A stretch of DNA of 64,000 nucleotides from Caproiciproducens galactitolivorans (GCF_004768785.1 NZ_SRMQ01000007.1:1-64000); one strand, 5' to 3'; shown: positions 53,006 to 61,828, counted from the first letter of the stretch. A program made the numbers and translations. The notes: generated by a model from the letters alone, not told the origin.

Positions 53006-53030
53006 AAAGACCGGAATAAATACGGTCTTT
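53006..53030 (-). terminator. Hairpin in the AT-rich stretch before the tRNAs
   Basis: AAAGACCG (53006-53013) with CGGTCTTT (53023-53030). T-rich sequence follows on the minus strand, so it may be a backup terminator for the tRNA transcript. Confidence 0.5.
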
Positions 53031-53181
53031 CAAACGATATATTGTTAAATTTTCCTTGCAATTTTTGTTTTTCCAACGTTACTGTATTGGGGGCAGCTTC
53101 CAGAGAACCTGGGAGAGGAATCTTTATTCCTATGTGATTGCGCCAACAATCCTTTGTGATACATAAAAATTATTTGATAAC

Positions 53182-53209
53182 AAGGGTAAAAGCATATACT
53201 TTTACCCTT
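53182..53209 (-). terminator. Terminator of the tRNA operon
   Basis: 11-bp stem AAGGGTAAAAG (53182-53192) with CTTTTACCCTT (53199-53209), just downstream of tRNA-Pro on the minus strand. Confidence 0.7.
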
Positions 53210-53218
53210 TATCATTCA

Positions 53219-53295
<77 letters not shown>

Positions 53296-53319
53296 AAAAA
53301 TCGGCCCTCTTTGGGGCCA

Positions 53320-53393
53320 TGGCTGCGGAAGAAGGATTCGAACCCTCACAAACAGAGTCAGAGTCTGTCGTGCTACCCTTACACAATTCCGCA
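53320..53393 (-). tRNA. tRNA-Gln (anticodon CTG)
   Basis: A complete 74-nt cloverleaf on the minus strand: acceptor TGCGGAA/TTCCGCA, anticodon stem ACAGA/TCTGT with loop CTCTGAC, T-loop TTCGAAT, discriminator G, encoded CCA. 24 nt upstream of tRNA-Pro in the same transcript. Confidence 0.95.
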
Positions 53394-53870
53394 TCAAAAT
53401 ATCGGCAACTTATAATGACTTTATGGCTTTGTCACACCATATATTGTATTCCGTTCACCCCGTCAATACCTAACCTATATCGCAATGGGGGCTAACGTGT
53501 CAGCGAGATATATTCTACTACATTCAGCAGTAAAATGCAAGTTTTTTTTTTAATTTTTTTAGTACTTTGTATTTTTTCAGAATTTATTATAAAATTCCCG
53601 GTTTATGCCATCTTTTTTTGAAGTAACTTCTTCCTGCGCTCTGCGGGGGAGACAAGGTGCTTTCTCTGTGATAGGCGCTCCTTTACGCACCTCCGTATTT
53701 ACACAGGCAATATTTTCTCCGCAACAGCGTAAAAACCTCATAAAAAATCATACAATAAAAAAAATTGTAAAATTAGAATACCACATCCTAGAATTATGAT
53801 ATAATAATTTTATAAAATTTCGAGAAAATTCAAATCATATATAAAAGCAAAATGAAAGGAGGATTATTTA
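53394..53870. other. Intergenic region between tRNA-Gln and the DJ-1 gene
   Basis: No gene seen. Near the right end GATATAATAA (about 53808-53817) is a likely -10 for the DJ-1/PfpI gene, though its -35 is weak. The left end should hold the tRNA promoter on the minus strand. No repeated copy of a tRNA 3' end was found that would mark an attachment site. Confidence 0.5.
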
Positions 53871-54404
53871 GTGAAAAAAGGATTAAAAGTGGTCTGTTTC
53901 ATTGCAAACAATTTTGAGGATTTGGAATTGTGGTACCCCGTTCTAAGGCTTCGGGAAGCAGGTGTAACCGTTCATCTGGTCGGAGAAAAAGCCGGCGAAA
54001 AATACATCGGGAAATACGGCGTACCTGCCACTTCCGATTATGCGTTTGGGGACATCGCCATCGAGGATTACGACGCACTTCTGGTTCCGGGCGGCTGGGC
54101 TCCGGACAAGCTCCGGCGTTTTCCGGAAGTGATCGAGATGGTTCGCGCAATAGACAGAGAAAACAAACCAATCGGTCAGATTTGCCACGCAGGCTGGGTT
54201 CTGATTTCCGCAAAAATACTGAATGGAAAGAACGTCACAAGCACGCCGGGTATTAAAGACGATATGGAAAACGCGGGAGCAAAGTGGCTGGACAAGCCCG
54301 TGGTTGTGGATGGCAATATCGTTTCCAGCCGCCGGCCGCAGGATCTACCGGGGTATATGAAAGCTTTTCTTTCCCTTCTTGAAAAGCGTTATCCGGATTC
54401 ATAA
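53871..54404 (+). CDS. DJ-1/PfpI family protein
   Basis: A 177-residue type 1 glutamine-amidotransferase-like protein. Motifs: FIANNFEDLELWYPVLRLRE (conserved Glu), DYDALLVPGGWAPDKLR, and the nucleophile elbow IGQICHAGWVLISA with the cysteine followed by His. Members act as proteases, chaperones, glyoxalases or protein deglycases; which applies here is not clear. Starts at GTG 53871 with AAAGGAGG. It is close to mgsA only at the 10-kb scale, so a methylglyoxal link is speculative. Confidence 0.88.
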   Translation: MKKGLKVVCFIANNFEDLELWYPVLRLREAGVTVHLVGEKAGEKYIGKYGVPATSDYAFGDIAIEDYDALLVPGGWAPDKLRRFPEVIEMVRAIDRENKPIGQICHAGWVLISAKILNGKNVTSTPGIKDDMENAGAKWLDKPVVVDGNIVSSRRPQDLPGYMKAFLSLLEKRYPDS

Positions 54405-54474
54405 ATACGAAATCTGACGATTAAGATACTCGTATTTCACCGCCAAACAAAATACAAAAAAGGACGAACAAAGT

Positions 54475-55518
54475 ATGATAAAAACAAACGAAGACGGCAC
54501 GCTTGACATGAAGGTGCTCGAAATAAGCGATATCATCGACATCTCTTTGTTGCAAAAATTCCAGGATAATTTTGCAATCGGTATGAATTGTGCTAGTGTG
54601 ACCGTAGACCGTAACGGCACCCCGGTAACAAATCCCAGTTCCTATACAAGATTTTGCGACGGATTTGTCCACCAGTCTCAAATTGGTGACCGCCGCTGTG
54701 CCGAATCCCACCACCGCATGGGCGAAATGGCCGCCCGCTCCGGCAGGCCGTTTGTCGGACAATGCCACGCGGGTCTGATTGATTTTGCCGCACCGATCAT
54801 CATTAACGGCGAACTGATCGGAACCGTTTTGGGCGGACAGGTACTTTCGGAAAACCCCCGGGAGGAGCATTACCGCAAAGTTGCAAATGAAATTGATGTT
54901 AGTGGGGACGGGTTGGTCGAGGCGGTAAAAAAGATCAAGGTTACGGATATGAAAAGCATCAGCGCCGCCGCGGAAGTTTTGTTTATTGTCGTCAATGCAC
55001 TCGCCAAAAACGGCTATGCAAAAATTGAGCTTGAACATCTCGCTAAGCTTTTGGCAAATAAATTCATCGAGATTTCGTCCACTCTGGAAGAACTTGCGTC
55101 CTCCGCGCAGAATATTACGGAACGGCAACAGGACCTGAACGAAGAGATTTCGCAAGTGGAAACCATTACGGAAGAAATTAATGATGTTTTGAAATCCATC
55201 ACCCAAATCGCATCCTATACAAAGATTCTGGGCATCAACGCATCCATAGAATCGGCTCGCGTCGGGGAGGCTGGAAGAGGATTCGACGTCGTTGCAAAGG
55301 AAATTCAGACCTTGTCCCAAACTTCCAACGATACGGCCGAACATATCATGAAGCTAACAAAGAAGATCAAGGAATCCATCCAAGAAACCGTAAACAACTC
55401 TAATATCACTTTACATACGACCCAGGAACAGTCAAGCGCAATGGAGGAGGTTTCTGCCGTGATACAAGAATCCGTTCATATTGCCGATCAGCTCAACAGT
55501 CTAATGAAGCAAAATTAA
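54475..55518 (+). CDS. Soluble PocR-domain chemoreceptor
   Basis: A 347-residue cytoplasmic protein without membrane segments. Residues ~18-175 are a PocR sensory domain (LLQKFQDNFAIGMNCASVTVD, RFCDGFVHQSQIGDRRC, AESHHRMG, GQCHAGLIDFAAPIIING). The C-terminal ~150 residues are a short receptor signalling domain with hairpin tip SYTKILGINASIESARVGEA. PocR domains in other proteins sense small molecules such as propanediol or hydrocarbon derivatives; conserved cysteines and histidines could bind metal. It would feed cytoplasmic signals to the CheA/CheW system encoded at 19-25 kb. Confidence 0.85.
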   Translation: MIKTNEDGTLDMKVLEISDIIDISLLQKFQDNFAIGMNCASVTVDRNGTPVTNPSSYTRFCDGFVHQSQIGDRRCAESHHRMGEMAARSGRPFVGQCHAGLIDFAAPIIINGELIGTVLGGQVLSENPREEHYRKVANEIDVSGDGLVEAVKKIKVTDMKSISAAAEVLFIVVNALAKNGYAKIELEHLAKLLANKFIEISSTLEELASSAQNITERQQDLNEEISQVETITEEINDVLKSITQIASYTKILGINASIESARVGEAGRGFDVVAKEIQTLSQTSNDTAEHIMKLTKKIKESIQETVNNSNITLHTTQEQSSAMEEVSAVIQESVHIADQLNSLMKQN

Positions 55519-55550
55519 GGAACGCCTGCCGAAAACGGCAGGCGTTCCTT
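55517..55550. terminator. Strong bidirectional terminator
   Basis: AAGGAACGCCTGCCG and its exact complement form a 15-bp stem with loop AAAA (55517-55550) between convergent genes. Confidence 0.9.
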
Positions 55551-55558
55551 AATTGCGT

Positions 55559-56095
55559 TCATTCTTTTGCGCCATACTCTTTTTCATATCTTTCAATGCA
55601 TACTCGTATGATCTTCTTCGCTTCCTGCGCGTCCTGTATATGCTCAACAGCCGTAGCTTTTCCTTCGAGCTGCTTGTACACGGAGAAAAAGTGCGACATT
55701 TCTTCAAGCACATGTTTCGGCAGTTCCGTTATATCGTGATAGGCGTTATAGGTAGGGTCATGAAAGGGAACGGCAATAATTTTCTCGTCCACAAACCCGC
55801 TGTCCAGCATTGCAATGACACCGATCGGGCGACACCGAACAAGAGAAAGAGACTGTATATCCTCAGTACAGAGCACAAGAACATCCAGAGGATCACGGTC
55901 TTCCGCTATCGTGCGAGGAATAAACCCGTAATTTGCGGGATAATGCGCGGAAGTATAAAGAATTCGATCCATATAGAGCGTACCCGTACCTTTATCAAGT
56001 TCATATTTCGTTTTACAACCTTTCGGAATTTCAATGACCGCGCAAAAATCGTCTGTCTGGATTCTTTCTTTGGAGATATCGTGCCAAATGTTCAA
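55559..56095 (-). CDS. ppa: Inorganic pyrophosphatase (family I)
   Basis: A 178-residue soluble pyrophosphatase. Motifs: VIEIPKGCKTKYELDKGTG, SAHYPANYGFIPRT and DRDPLDVLVL, the metal-binding acid cluster of family I. It hydrolyses PPi to phosphate in the cytoplasm. The start is TTG 56095 with GGAGGGG upstream; the longer open frame to 56278 crosses the riboswitch terminator and is rejected. Fluoride is a strong inhibitor of this enzyme, and the leader carries a fluoride riboswitch. Confidence 0.92.
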   Translation of the reverse strand: MNIWHDISKERIQTDDFCAVIEIPKGCKTKYELDKGTGTLYMDRILYTSAHYPANYGFIPRTIAEDRDPLDVLVLCTEDIQSLSLVRCRPIGVIAMLDSGFVDEKIIAVPFHDPTYNAYHDITELPKHVLEEMSHFFSVYKQLEGKATAVEHIQDAQEAKKIIRVCIERYEKEYGAKE

Positions 56096-56215
56096 AAATA
56101 CCCCTCCAATATTCTTTTCGATGCCCCCTTCAAACGGGGTTTGAGTATGGCTATTATAGCTAGTCTGAGCGGAGAGCCGAGAAGCCGCCCCTCTTTCCCC
56201 CTCCCCGGAGTAAAC

Positions 56216-56302
56216 AAAAAAGCTGATGCCTGCTGTGTATGCCACAGAAGTCATCAGCTTTAAAAGCAATTTTAGCATTCGCTATGGGAGAACTTCATTC
56301 CC
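56216..56302 (-). promoter_or_regulatory. Fluoride riboswitch with terminator, upstream of ppa
   Basis: On the minus strand the leader starts GGGAATGAAGTTCTCCCAT (from 56302), has a second stem AGC...GCT, and then GCTGATGACTTCTG. This fits the crcB/fluoride aptamer: GG-x-x-ATG-x-x-GTTC-x-CC, then a stem ending GCTGATGACT. The pseudoknot GAAGT/ACTTC pairs, with a covariant change from the common GGAGT/ACTCC. The 3' part of the aptamer also pairs in AAAGCTGATG (56261-56252) with CATCAGCTTT (56228-56219) plus a U run, a terminator exclusive with ligand binding. Predicted: fluoride turns ppa on. Confidence 0.85.
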
Positions 56303-56309
56303 AGTAAGT

Positions 56310-56337
56310 ATTCTATCATAATCCAATAAAATGTCAA
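56310..56337 (-). promoter_or_regulatory. SigA-type promoter of the riboswitch-ppa unit
   Basis: Minus strand TTGACA (56337-56332), 16-bp spacer, TAGAAT (56315-56310). Predicted start about 56303, right at the 5' end of the aptamer. Confidence 0.8.
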
Positions 56338-56363
56338 TGTATTTCGGAGACAATCTGAACACA

Positions 56364-57662
56364 CTATTCAATCCCCAGTTCTTTCTCACGCTTTTTCAAT
56401 ATTTGAAATGTTTCCGAAAAATCAAGGGTTGCAAAGTAATCCATCGGGGTTTCCGCACGCCGGATTAATTCAACAGGCCCGTCCTCTTTCAGGAGCAGCT
56501 CCGCAGAACGCAGGCGACCGTTATAATTGTACCCCATGGCGTGCCCATGTGCTCCCGCGTCATGTATTACCAGCAAATCGCCCTTATTGATTTTCGGAAG
56601 CATACGGTCAATGGCAAATTTGTCGTTGTTTTCACACAGGCTCCCAGTAATATCGTACCGATGGTCGCAGGGCGCGTTTTCTTTGCCCATAACCGTGATA
56701 TGGTGGTACGCCCCGTACATTGCCGGGCGCATCAGATTTGCAGCGCAGGCATCTACGCCGATGTATTCCTTGTAAATATGTTTTTCATGGATTGCCGTTG
56801 TGACAAGGCAGCCGTATGGCCCGAGGATGTAACGCCCGAGTTCGGTGTAAATATCCACATTTTTAAGTCCCGCCGGAACCAGAATTTCTTCGTAGGCCAT
56901 TCGGACGCCTTCGCCAATTTTTTCAATATCCGCCGGTTTCTGTTCGGGGCGGTACGGAATGCCGATTCCGCCGGACAGGTTAATGAAGGACACGGCAATT
57001 CCCGTCTGCTTGTACAGGTCAACCGCCGTACGGAATAAAATACCCGCCAGCGTCGGATAATACGCGTCATCCGTTGTATTGCTTGCCAGAAAGGCATGCA
57101 GACCGAACCGTTTCGCTCCATACGAACGCAGCTTGAGAAACCCTTCCTTCAACTGGTCGTAGGGGAACCCGTATTTTGACTCACCCGGATTATCCATAAT
57201 TGCGTTGCTGATTTGGAAGGTTCCGCCGGGATTGTAGCGGCAGCAGATAGTTTCCGGAATACCCGTGGCTTCTTTCAGATAGTCAATATGCGTAAAATCG
57301 TCCAGGTTAATGATTCCGCCCAGCTTTTTTGCCAGCACAAATTCCTGCGCAGGCGTGTCATTGGAAGAGAACATGATATCGCTTCCGTGGAAGCCCACCG
57401 CGTCCGCAAGCATCAGTTCTGTTAAAGAAGAACAGTCCGTACCGCAGCCTTCTTCCTTCAACAGGCGAAGCAAAAAAGGATTTGGGGTTGCCTTTACCGC
57501 AAAATATTCCCGGAAACCGGGATTCCAGGAAAAAGCCTTTTGCAGCCTTCGCACATTTTCCCGAATTCCCTTTTCGTCGTAGAGATAAAATGGAGTGGGG
57601 TATTTTTCAGTAATTTTTTTTAATTGTTCTAGTGTAACAAACGGCTTCTTCAAGAAAATCAA
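56364..57662 (-). CDS. lysA: Diaminopimelate decarboxylase-type enzyme
   Basis: A 432-residue fold III PLP decarboxylase. The PLP lysine is in EYFAVKATPNPFLLRLL (Lys57); the glycine phosphate loop is INLSGGIGIPYRPEQ; ELGRYILGPYG and the catalytic Cys in ITGSLCENNDKFA follow. It converts meso-diaminopimelate to lysine; some relatives act on other amino acids, so specificity is inferred. It overlaps a TrmB-type regulator gene by 4 nt, an unusual partner for lysA. Confidence 0.85.
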   Translation of the reverse strand: MIFLKKPFVTLEQLKKITEKYPTPFYLYDEKGIRENVRRLQKAFSWNPGFREYFAVKATPNPFLLRLLKEEGCGTDCSSLTELMLADAVGFHGSDIMFSSNDTPAQEFVLAKKLGGIINLDDFTHIDYLKEATGIPETICCRYNPGGTFQISNAIMDNPGESKYGFPYDQLKEGFLKLRSYGAKRFGLHAFLASNTTDDAYYPTLAGILFRTAVDLYKQTGIAVSFINLSGGIGIPYRPEQKPADIEKIGEGVRMAYEEILVPAGLKNVDIYTELGRYILGPYGCLVTTAIHEKHIYKEYIGVDACAANLMRPAMYGAYHHITVMGKENAPCDHRYDITGSLCENNDKFAIDRMLPKINKGDLLVIHDAGAHGHAMGYNYNGRLRSAELLLKEDGPVELIRRAETPMDYFATLDFSETFQILKKREKELGIE

Positions 57663-58354
57663 CTTCCTTCCATCATTGTGATCAGCGTAATTTCATTTTT
57701 CAATGCTTCTTTAAAAAGCTCAATCAGATTCCGTTTTTGGGAGTACAGGCAGGTTGATTCGGATCCTGCCGCGGTGTCCCCTGTCAGTACGTTTTTCGAG
57801 TCCGCAATCAGCCGGATTTGGTGCTGCCCGGTTTTCGTATGATAAACCTGCGCCCCATCCAACGCAAACGGCGGGTCGGTGATAATCACGACTTTCAACC
57901 CCCGAGCGACAGCCCCCTTGATCTGGGGCATCAGCTTTGAAAGCGTCTGCCCGGAAACGGCGAGATAGACCCGCTCCTTCGCCTTGTCAATCATGTTTTT
58001 CATTTTGTCAAAAATATTTTCTTCGCCCTTTACGGTGATATAACCCCCGGTTTCCTCCCTTTGCTCCGGGAGAACCTGCGTAAGCAATTGTGCGTATTCC
58101 TGCATGCGGCGAATCCGGTTACCGCAGAATTCCTCCGCCGGAACCGGAAGGTAGTGGGTTGCGGTATCCTCTTCTATAAACGCCGCGCCCTTTTCCACAA
58201 GGCCGGCGAGCGCCGTATACGTATTCGAGCGCGAAATCCCCGTCGCCTTCGCCGCTTCGTATCCCGTCATCCTGCCCTCGGAGCAAAGCATGAGGTAGAG
58301 CACCGACTCCTGACGGGTCAGCCCGAAATAGCCCAGCATTTCAGCGGCATCCAT
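57659..58354 (-). CDS. TrmB family transcriptional regulator
   Basis: A 231-residue protein. N-terminal winged HTH of the TrmB type (YFGLTRQESVLYLMLCSEG, GISRSNTYTALAGLVEKG) and a C-terminal PLD-like effector domain (ERVYLAVSGQTLSKLMPQI, GLKVVIITDPPF). TrmB regulators often sense sugars. ATG 58354 has GGAGGG; the longer frame to 58408 is not used. Four-base overlap with lysA means both are produced together, so it may tune lysine or a related pathway. Confidence 0.82.
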   Translation of the reverse strand: MDAAEMLGYFGLTRQESVLYLMLCSEGRMTGYEAAKATGISRSNTYTALAGLVEKGAAFIEEDTATHYLPVPAEEFCGNRIRRMQEYAQLLTQVLPEQREETGGYITVKGEENIFDKMKNMIDKAKERVYLAVSGQTLSKLMPQIKGAVARGLKVVIITDPPFALDGAQVYHTKTGQHQIRLIADSKNVLTGDTAAGSESTCLYSQKRNLIELFKEALKNEITLITMMEGS

Positions 58355-58465
58355 GCAATCCCTCCAGTAGTGTTTCTTTATAGGAACACTATAACCGCTT
58401 CCGGGCAATTTGTCAATAGCGTATCATACAAAATATCCGCCCGGCGTGAAAAAACAGGCAAAAAA

Positions 58466-58488
58466 GCTGGGGCGTATTCCGCCCCAGC
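58466..58488 (-). terminator. Second of two tandem terminators
   Basis: 9-bp stem GCTGGGGCG (58466-58474) with CGCCCCAGC (58480-58488), followed on the minus strand by TTTTTTG. Confidence 0.85.
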
Positions 58489-58507
58489 CGTCATGATTGC
58501 AATCGCA

Positions 58508-58537
58508 AAAGCGGCTATGGTTTCCCATAGCCGCTTT
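58508..58537 (-). terminator. First of two tandem terminators, after the ATPase gene
   Basis: Perfect 13-bp stem AAAGCGGCTATGG (58508-58520) with CCATAGCCGCTTT (58525-58537); T run on the minus strand. Confidence 0.85.
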
Positions 58538-58548
58538 AGATTTAGGAA

Positions 58549-59571
58549 TCACCAGCTTTCAAAAATTTTGTCGTGAATTTTCTTTTCCATATTTCCAAGC
58601 GCTCCGGCATTGATTTTCGAAAGAAGCCCCCGCTGTACTTCGTCGTAATACCGTTTCGCGCGGGCAAGCTGTTTTGTTGCCTTTGCGATTTCCGCCTTAT
58701 AGTCCGTCATGATCGCGGCAATCTCCGAGCGGTGTTTCTCATCCGTTTTCTCCGCAACCGCGGTCTTGTAAATATCGATGACCTCGTCATCGGGGCGGGA
58801 CGGGAAGTATTCATGCGGCGACGTGCTGTCGAACACGCACAGGCCAAGCTCTCTTAAAACAATCATGTCCACGCTGTTCGGGTCAAAGGCGCAATGGTAT
58901 ACCTCTGTTTCATATCCCGCGGCGCAAGCATACTCGGCAATCTTTTTTAAAAACGTGGACTTGCCCGTTCCGGGCCGCCCTTTGATAAAATACCGCTTTG
59001 CAAGATGGGATGTAAGGCTGTCAATATAGTCAAGGGAACCGTCCATGGTTGCCGCGCCGAAAAAGCGATGAATCTGCTCCCCTTTTTTCGCAAGCGTATT
59101 CCCGCCGATTACCCTTTCAATCGTATCGGATGCCAGCTTGTTGGCGGCAGCAAAATCCATATTCGATATATAAATCTGCTCCCATCGGTCATGAATTTCC
59201 AGCGCCGCGGCAAAATGGCGGCGGGCCGCCTCCAGCCCTGCAAAAGTCTGGTGCAGGTTTTCGTCATTCAGAATTGCAGCAACGCTGAATTCTTCTTCAT
59301 CATAAAGCGGAAAGTTGATAACACCGGCGCTTTTTTCCGGAACGATCACGCCTTCCAGCGAATTGTCCAAGCAGTTATGAATCAGCTCGACATGAAAATT
59401 TTTTTCAAGCGCGTCGGCGCAAATGTTCCCGACAATATCCGCTACTGCAACGGACGGATAACCGTCTAAGCGGACAACCGTACGCAGGCGGCTGAAATTT
59501 GACTCAAAAAAGCTCGCATAGCCCCTTGCGCTATTGGACCGGATATAATAATTTAACGTATATTCGGGCAA
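58549..59571 (-). CDS. P-loop ATPase of unknown function
   Basis: A 340-residue soluble protein with one P-loop in the middle (RYFIKGRPGTGKSTFLKKIA, around residue 195) and a conserved EVYHCAFDPNSVDMIVLREL segment after it; the C-terminus is a charged helix. It resembles the two-P-loop Firmicutes ATPase family (PRK06851 type), although only one canonical P-loop is obvious here. Function is not known; some relatives are expressed at sporulation. Single gene with tandem terminators. Confidence 0.7.
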   Translation of the reverse strand: MPEYTLNYYIRSNSARGYASFFESNFSRLRTVVRLDGYPSVAVADIVGNICADALEKNFHVELIHNCLDNSLEGVIVPEKSAGVINFPLYDEEEFSVAAILNDENLHQTFAGLEAARRHFAAALEIHDRWEQIYISNMDFAAANKLASDTIERVIGGNTLAKKGEQIHRFFGAATMDGSLDYIDSLTSHLAKRYFIKGRPGTGKSTFLKKIAEYACAAGYETEVYHCAFDPNSVDMIVLRELGLCVFDSTSPHEYFPSRPDDEVIDIYKTAVAEKTDEKHRSEIAAIMTDYKAEIAKATKQLARAKRYYDEVQRGLLSKINAGALGNMEKKIHDKIFESW

Positions 59572-59693
59572 AATATCCCCTCCTCACTTATCATGCCGGC
59601 TTATTCCATGATGTACGAAAGGAAACTGCTCGCATGGAAAGAACGGCATATCTATCAAATTATATGTCACAGCTTTTATTCCATGCATAAAAA

Positions 59694-59720
59694 CAGCGAA
59701 CCCGTTTTTCAGGTTCGCTG
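59694..59720 (-). terminator. Terminator of the FAD protein gene
   Basis: 9-bp stem CAGCGAACC (59694-59702) with GGTTCGCTG (59712-59720), followed on the minus strand by TTTTTATG. Confidence 0.85.
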
Positions 59721-59725
59721 AATAT

Positions 59726-61153
59726 TTATTTCTTTTTCTGTTTTTCTGCGATATCCCTTGCGACAACAATGCCGGTCACAGAAGCCTGCATCAGACCCCG
59801 GGTGATTCCAGCCCCGTCTCCCACGGCGTACAGATTCTTAATCGCCGTTTCAAAATTATTCCCAACGGATATCTTCGAGGAATAGAATTTCACTTCTACG
59901 CCGTAGAGAAGCGTATTTTTGGAATACAGTCCGGGCGCCAGCTTATCGAAGGCCCGCAAAGACTCCACAATGCTTGTCAGATGGCGATGCGGCAGCACAA
60001 ACGAAAGGTCGCCCGGCACCGCGTTTGTAAGGGTCGGAATCGTCGTGGACTTTTTCAGCCTTGTATAATCCGTACGCCTGCCGAGGAGCAGGTCGCCAAG
60101 CCGCTGCACCATAATACCGCCGCCGGTCAGCATATTGCCAAGCTGCGCGATATAGCGCCCGTATTCAATCGGCCGTTTGAACGGTTCCGTAAACTTGGTG
60201 GAAACAAGCAGCGCGAAATTGGTGTTTTCGCTGTGCTTATCCTCATCCGCATAGGAATGCCCGTTCACAACCGCGATTCCTCCGTCGATTCCCCCGTCGT
60301 AATGCTCCTCGCTAACAATCCCGCCGGGGTTCATGCAGAAGGTGCGAACCTTATTTTCAAACGTATCCGAGTAATAAACCAGCTTGGCCTCGTACAGATT
60401 CTTCGTCAGGTGATCCATCACCGCGTTCGGGACCTCTACACGCACGCCGATGTCCACTTCGTTATTGATGGTAGCAAGATTATTCTCCTGCGCGATACGC
60501 GCAAGCCAGTCCGCACCGCCGCGGCCCGGGGCGATAACGACATAAGGCGCGCGCACCAGGGTGCGTTCCCCCTTGGAATCAACAAGCCATACGCCCTTCG
60601 CCTTTCCGCCCTCCACTTCAATCGTATCCGCCGTAGTATGCTCGCGGAATTCAAAATTCGGACGGCTGGAAAGATAGCGGTACATACCGCGCAGGACTTC
60701 AAAGGAATATTCGGTTCCCATGTGGCGTACCGGGCAAGGGATCAGCCGGATGTTCTCCTTGCGCGCCTCATAGGACACTTTTTCCGCGAATTTGTCGCTT
60801 TTTCCAAACACCTTACACGGCGCTCCATAATGGAGATAGATCTCATCCGCATAATGAATCAATTCCCTTGCTTTTGCAACCGGCATATAATCGGTGATAT
60901 TGCCACCGACTTCCTCCGAAAGGGAAAGCTTTCCATCGGAAAACGCGCCGGCACCCGCCCAGCCATTCATAATATTACAGGTAGGACAGTGGGCGCACTG
61001 TCCGGAAGTCCTTGCCGGGCAGGCGCGGCGGTCTATCGCGCTGCCAGAATCGACAAGCAGAACCCGTTTTTCAGGGGCGAGCTTATCCATTTCCAGGGCA
61101 GTAAAAATGCCGGCTGGGCCGGCTCCGATTACTATAACGTCATAATCAAACAT
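59726..61153 (-). CDS. FAD-dependent oxidoreductase
   Basis: A 475-residue flavoprotein. The N-terminal dinucleotide-binding fold is VIVIGAGPAGIFTALEMDKL; then a cysteine cluster RRACPARTSGQCAHCPTCNI, IVIAPGRGGADWLARI-type second motif, and the C-terminal FAD contact NLYAVGDGAGITRGLMQASV. It belongs to the NAD(P)/FAD-dependent family related to geranylgeranyl-reductase-type dehydrogenases with unassigned substrate. The cysteines could hold an Fe-S cluster or a redox disulfide. ATG 61153 has GTGGGG upstream; the longer open frame is rejected. Confidence 0.82.
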   Translation of the reverse strand: MFDYDVIVIGAGPAGIFTALEMDKLAPEKRVLLVDSGSAIDRRACPARTSGQCAHCPTCNIMNGWAGAGAFSDGKLSLSEEVGGNITDYMPVAKARELIHYADEIYLHYGAPCKVFGKSDKFAEKVSYEARKENIRLIPCPVRHMGTEYSFEVLRGMYRYLSSRPNFEFREHTTADTIEVEGGKAKGVWLVDSKGERTLVRAPYVVIAPGRGGADWLARIAQENNLATINNEVDIGVRVEVPNAVMDHLTKNLYEAKLVYYSDTFENKVRTFCMNPGGIVSEEHYDGGIDGGIAVVNGHSYADEDKHSENTNFALLVSTKFTEPFKRPIEYGRYIAQLGNMLTGGGIMVQRLGDLLLGRRTDYTRLKKSTTIPTLTNAVPGDLSFVLPHRHLTSIVESLRAFDKLAPGLYSKNTLLYGVEVKFYSSKISVGNNFETAIKNLYAVGDGAGITRGLMQASVTGIVVARDIAEKQKKK

Positions 61154-61217
61154 ATTTTCAACCCCACGTCTTAATTTTGAGCAAAACATAGGTATTATAC
61201 CATTAAAAACAAATTTG

Positions 61218-61655
61218 TCAAATACTTTCTTCAATCATCCGGGAGAGTGTCCGCTCAAATGCTTGGTCATCCTGTTTGGTACGTTTTCTGATTTTTCCGG
61301 TTCTTCCACCGGCGCGCCGCACTTCCTGGCCGAGCGCGCGTTCGAAAAGAAGACGGTCCATGTTGGAATTGTCGTAAATCATCCCATTCTGGTTCAGCAC
61401 CTTCGCTTCCTTGGCAAGGGCCATTGCCGCCACGCCGAAATCTTGGGTAACGACGATATCCCCGGCTTCAATCAGGTTGACAAGGCGGATATCCGCGCTG
61501 TCACGCCCCTTGTCAACGGTAATAACGGTGCTGTAACCGTCATGAATCTCGTGGCTGGTATCAATCAGCATTGTGACCGGAAGGGCTTTTTCACGCGCCA
61601 GCCGAACGATAATTTCCTTTACCGGGCAGGCATCCGCATCCACCAGAATTTTCAT
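61218..61655 (-). CDS. YaiI/YqxD family DUF188 protein
   Basis: A 145-residue protein with the family motifs MKILVDADACPVKEII, VDKGRDSADIRLVN and VVTQDFGVAAMALAK. The fold is PIN-like and the conserved acids suggest a nuclease, but no activity is established. The lysine/arginine-rich end fits nucleic acid contact. It stands alone upstream of the FAD protein gene. Confidence 0.88.
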   Translation of the reverse strand: MKILVDADACPVKEIIVRLAREKALPVTMLIDTSHEIHDGYSTVITVDKGRDSADIRLVNLIEAGDIVVTQDFGVAAMALAKEAKVLNQNGMIYDNSNMDRLLFERALGQEVRRAGGRTGKIRKRTKQDDQAFERTLSRMIEESI

Positions 61656-61764
61656 CGACCCATCGCCGCCTTCAAAATTATGCCATTTTATTATAGCACA
61701 AATCCCAAATTTTTTTTAATTATAACAGTATTGTAATGAATTTGTTACAGTTTTAATACTTACA

Positions 61765-61793
61765 TTGACATTTGTATACCTCCGGAATATGAT
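61765..61793 (+). promoter_or_regulatory. SigA-type promoter of the lipoprotein gene
   Basis: TTGACA (61765-61770), 17-bp spacer, TATGAT (61788-61793). Confidence 0.75.
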
Positions 61794-61828
61794 TTATTGG
61801 TAAACGTATACCCGAAAGAAGGAGATTT

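Noticed and set aside
54421-55344. Minus-strand open frame of 307 codons opposite the PocR receptor
   Set aside because: The receptor on the plus strand has clear PocR and signalling domains; the antisense frame has no start signal.
55559-56278. A longer pyrophosphatase of 239 residues
   Set aside because: The extra N-terminal codons lie over the riboswitch aptamer and terminator; TTG 56095 with GGAGGGG gives the normal family length.
59981-61174. Plus-strand open frame of 397 codons opposite the FAD protein
   Set aside because: A shadow of the FAD oxidoreductase gene, which has all its family motifs; composition is arginine-rich as in antisense shadows.
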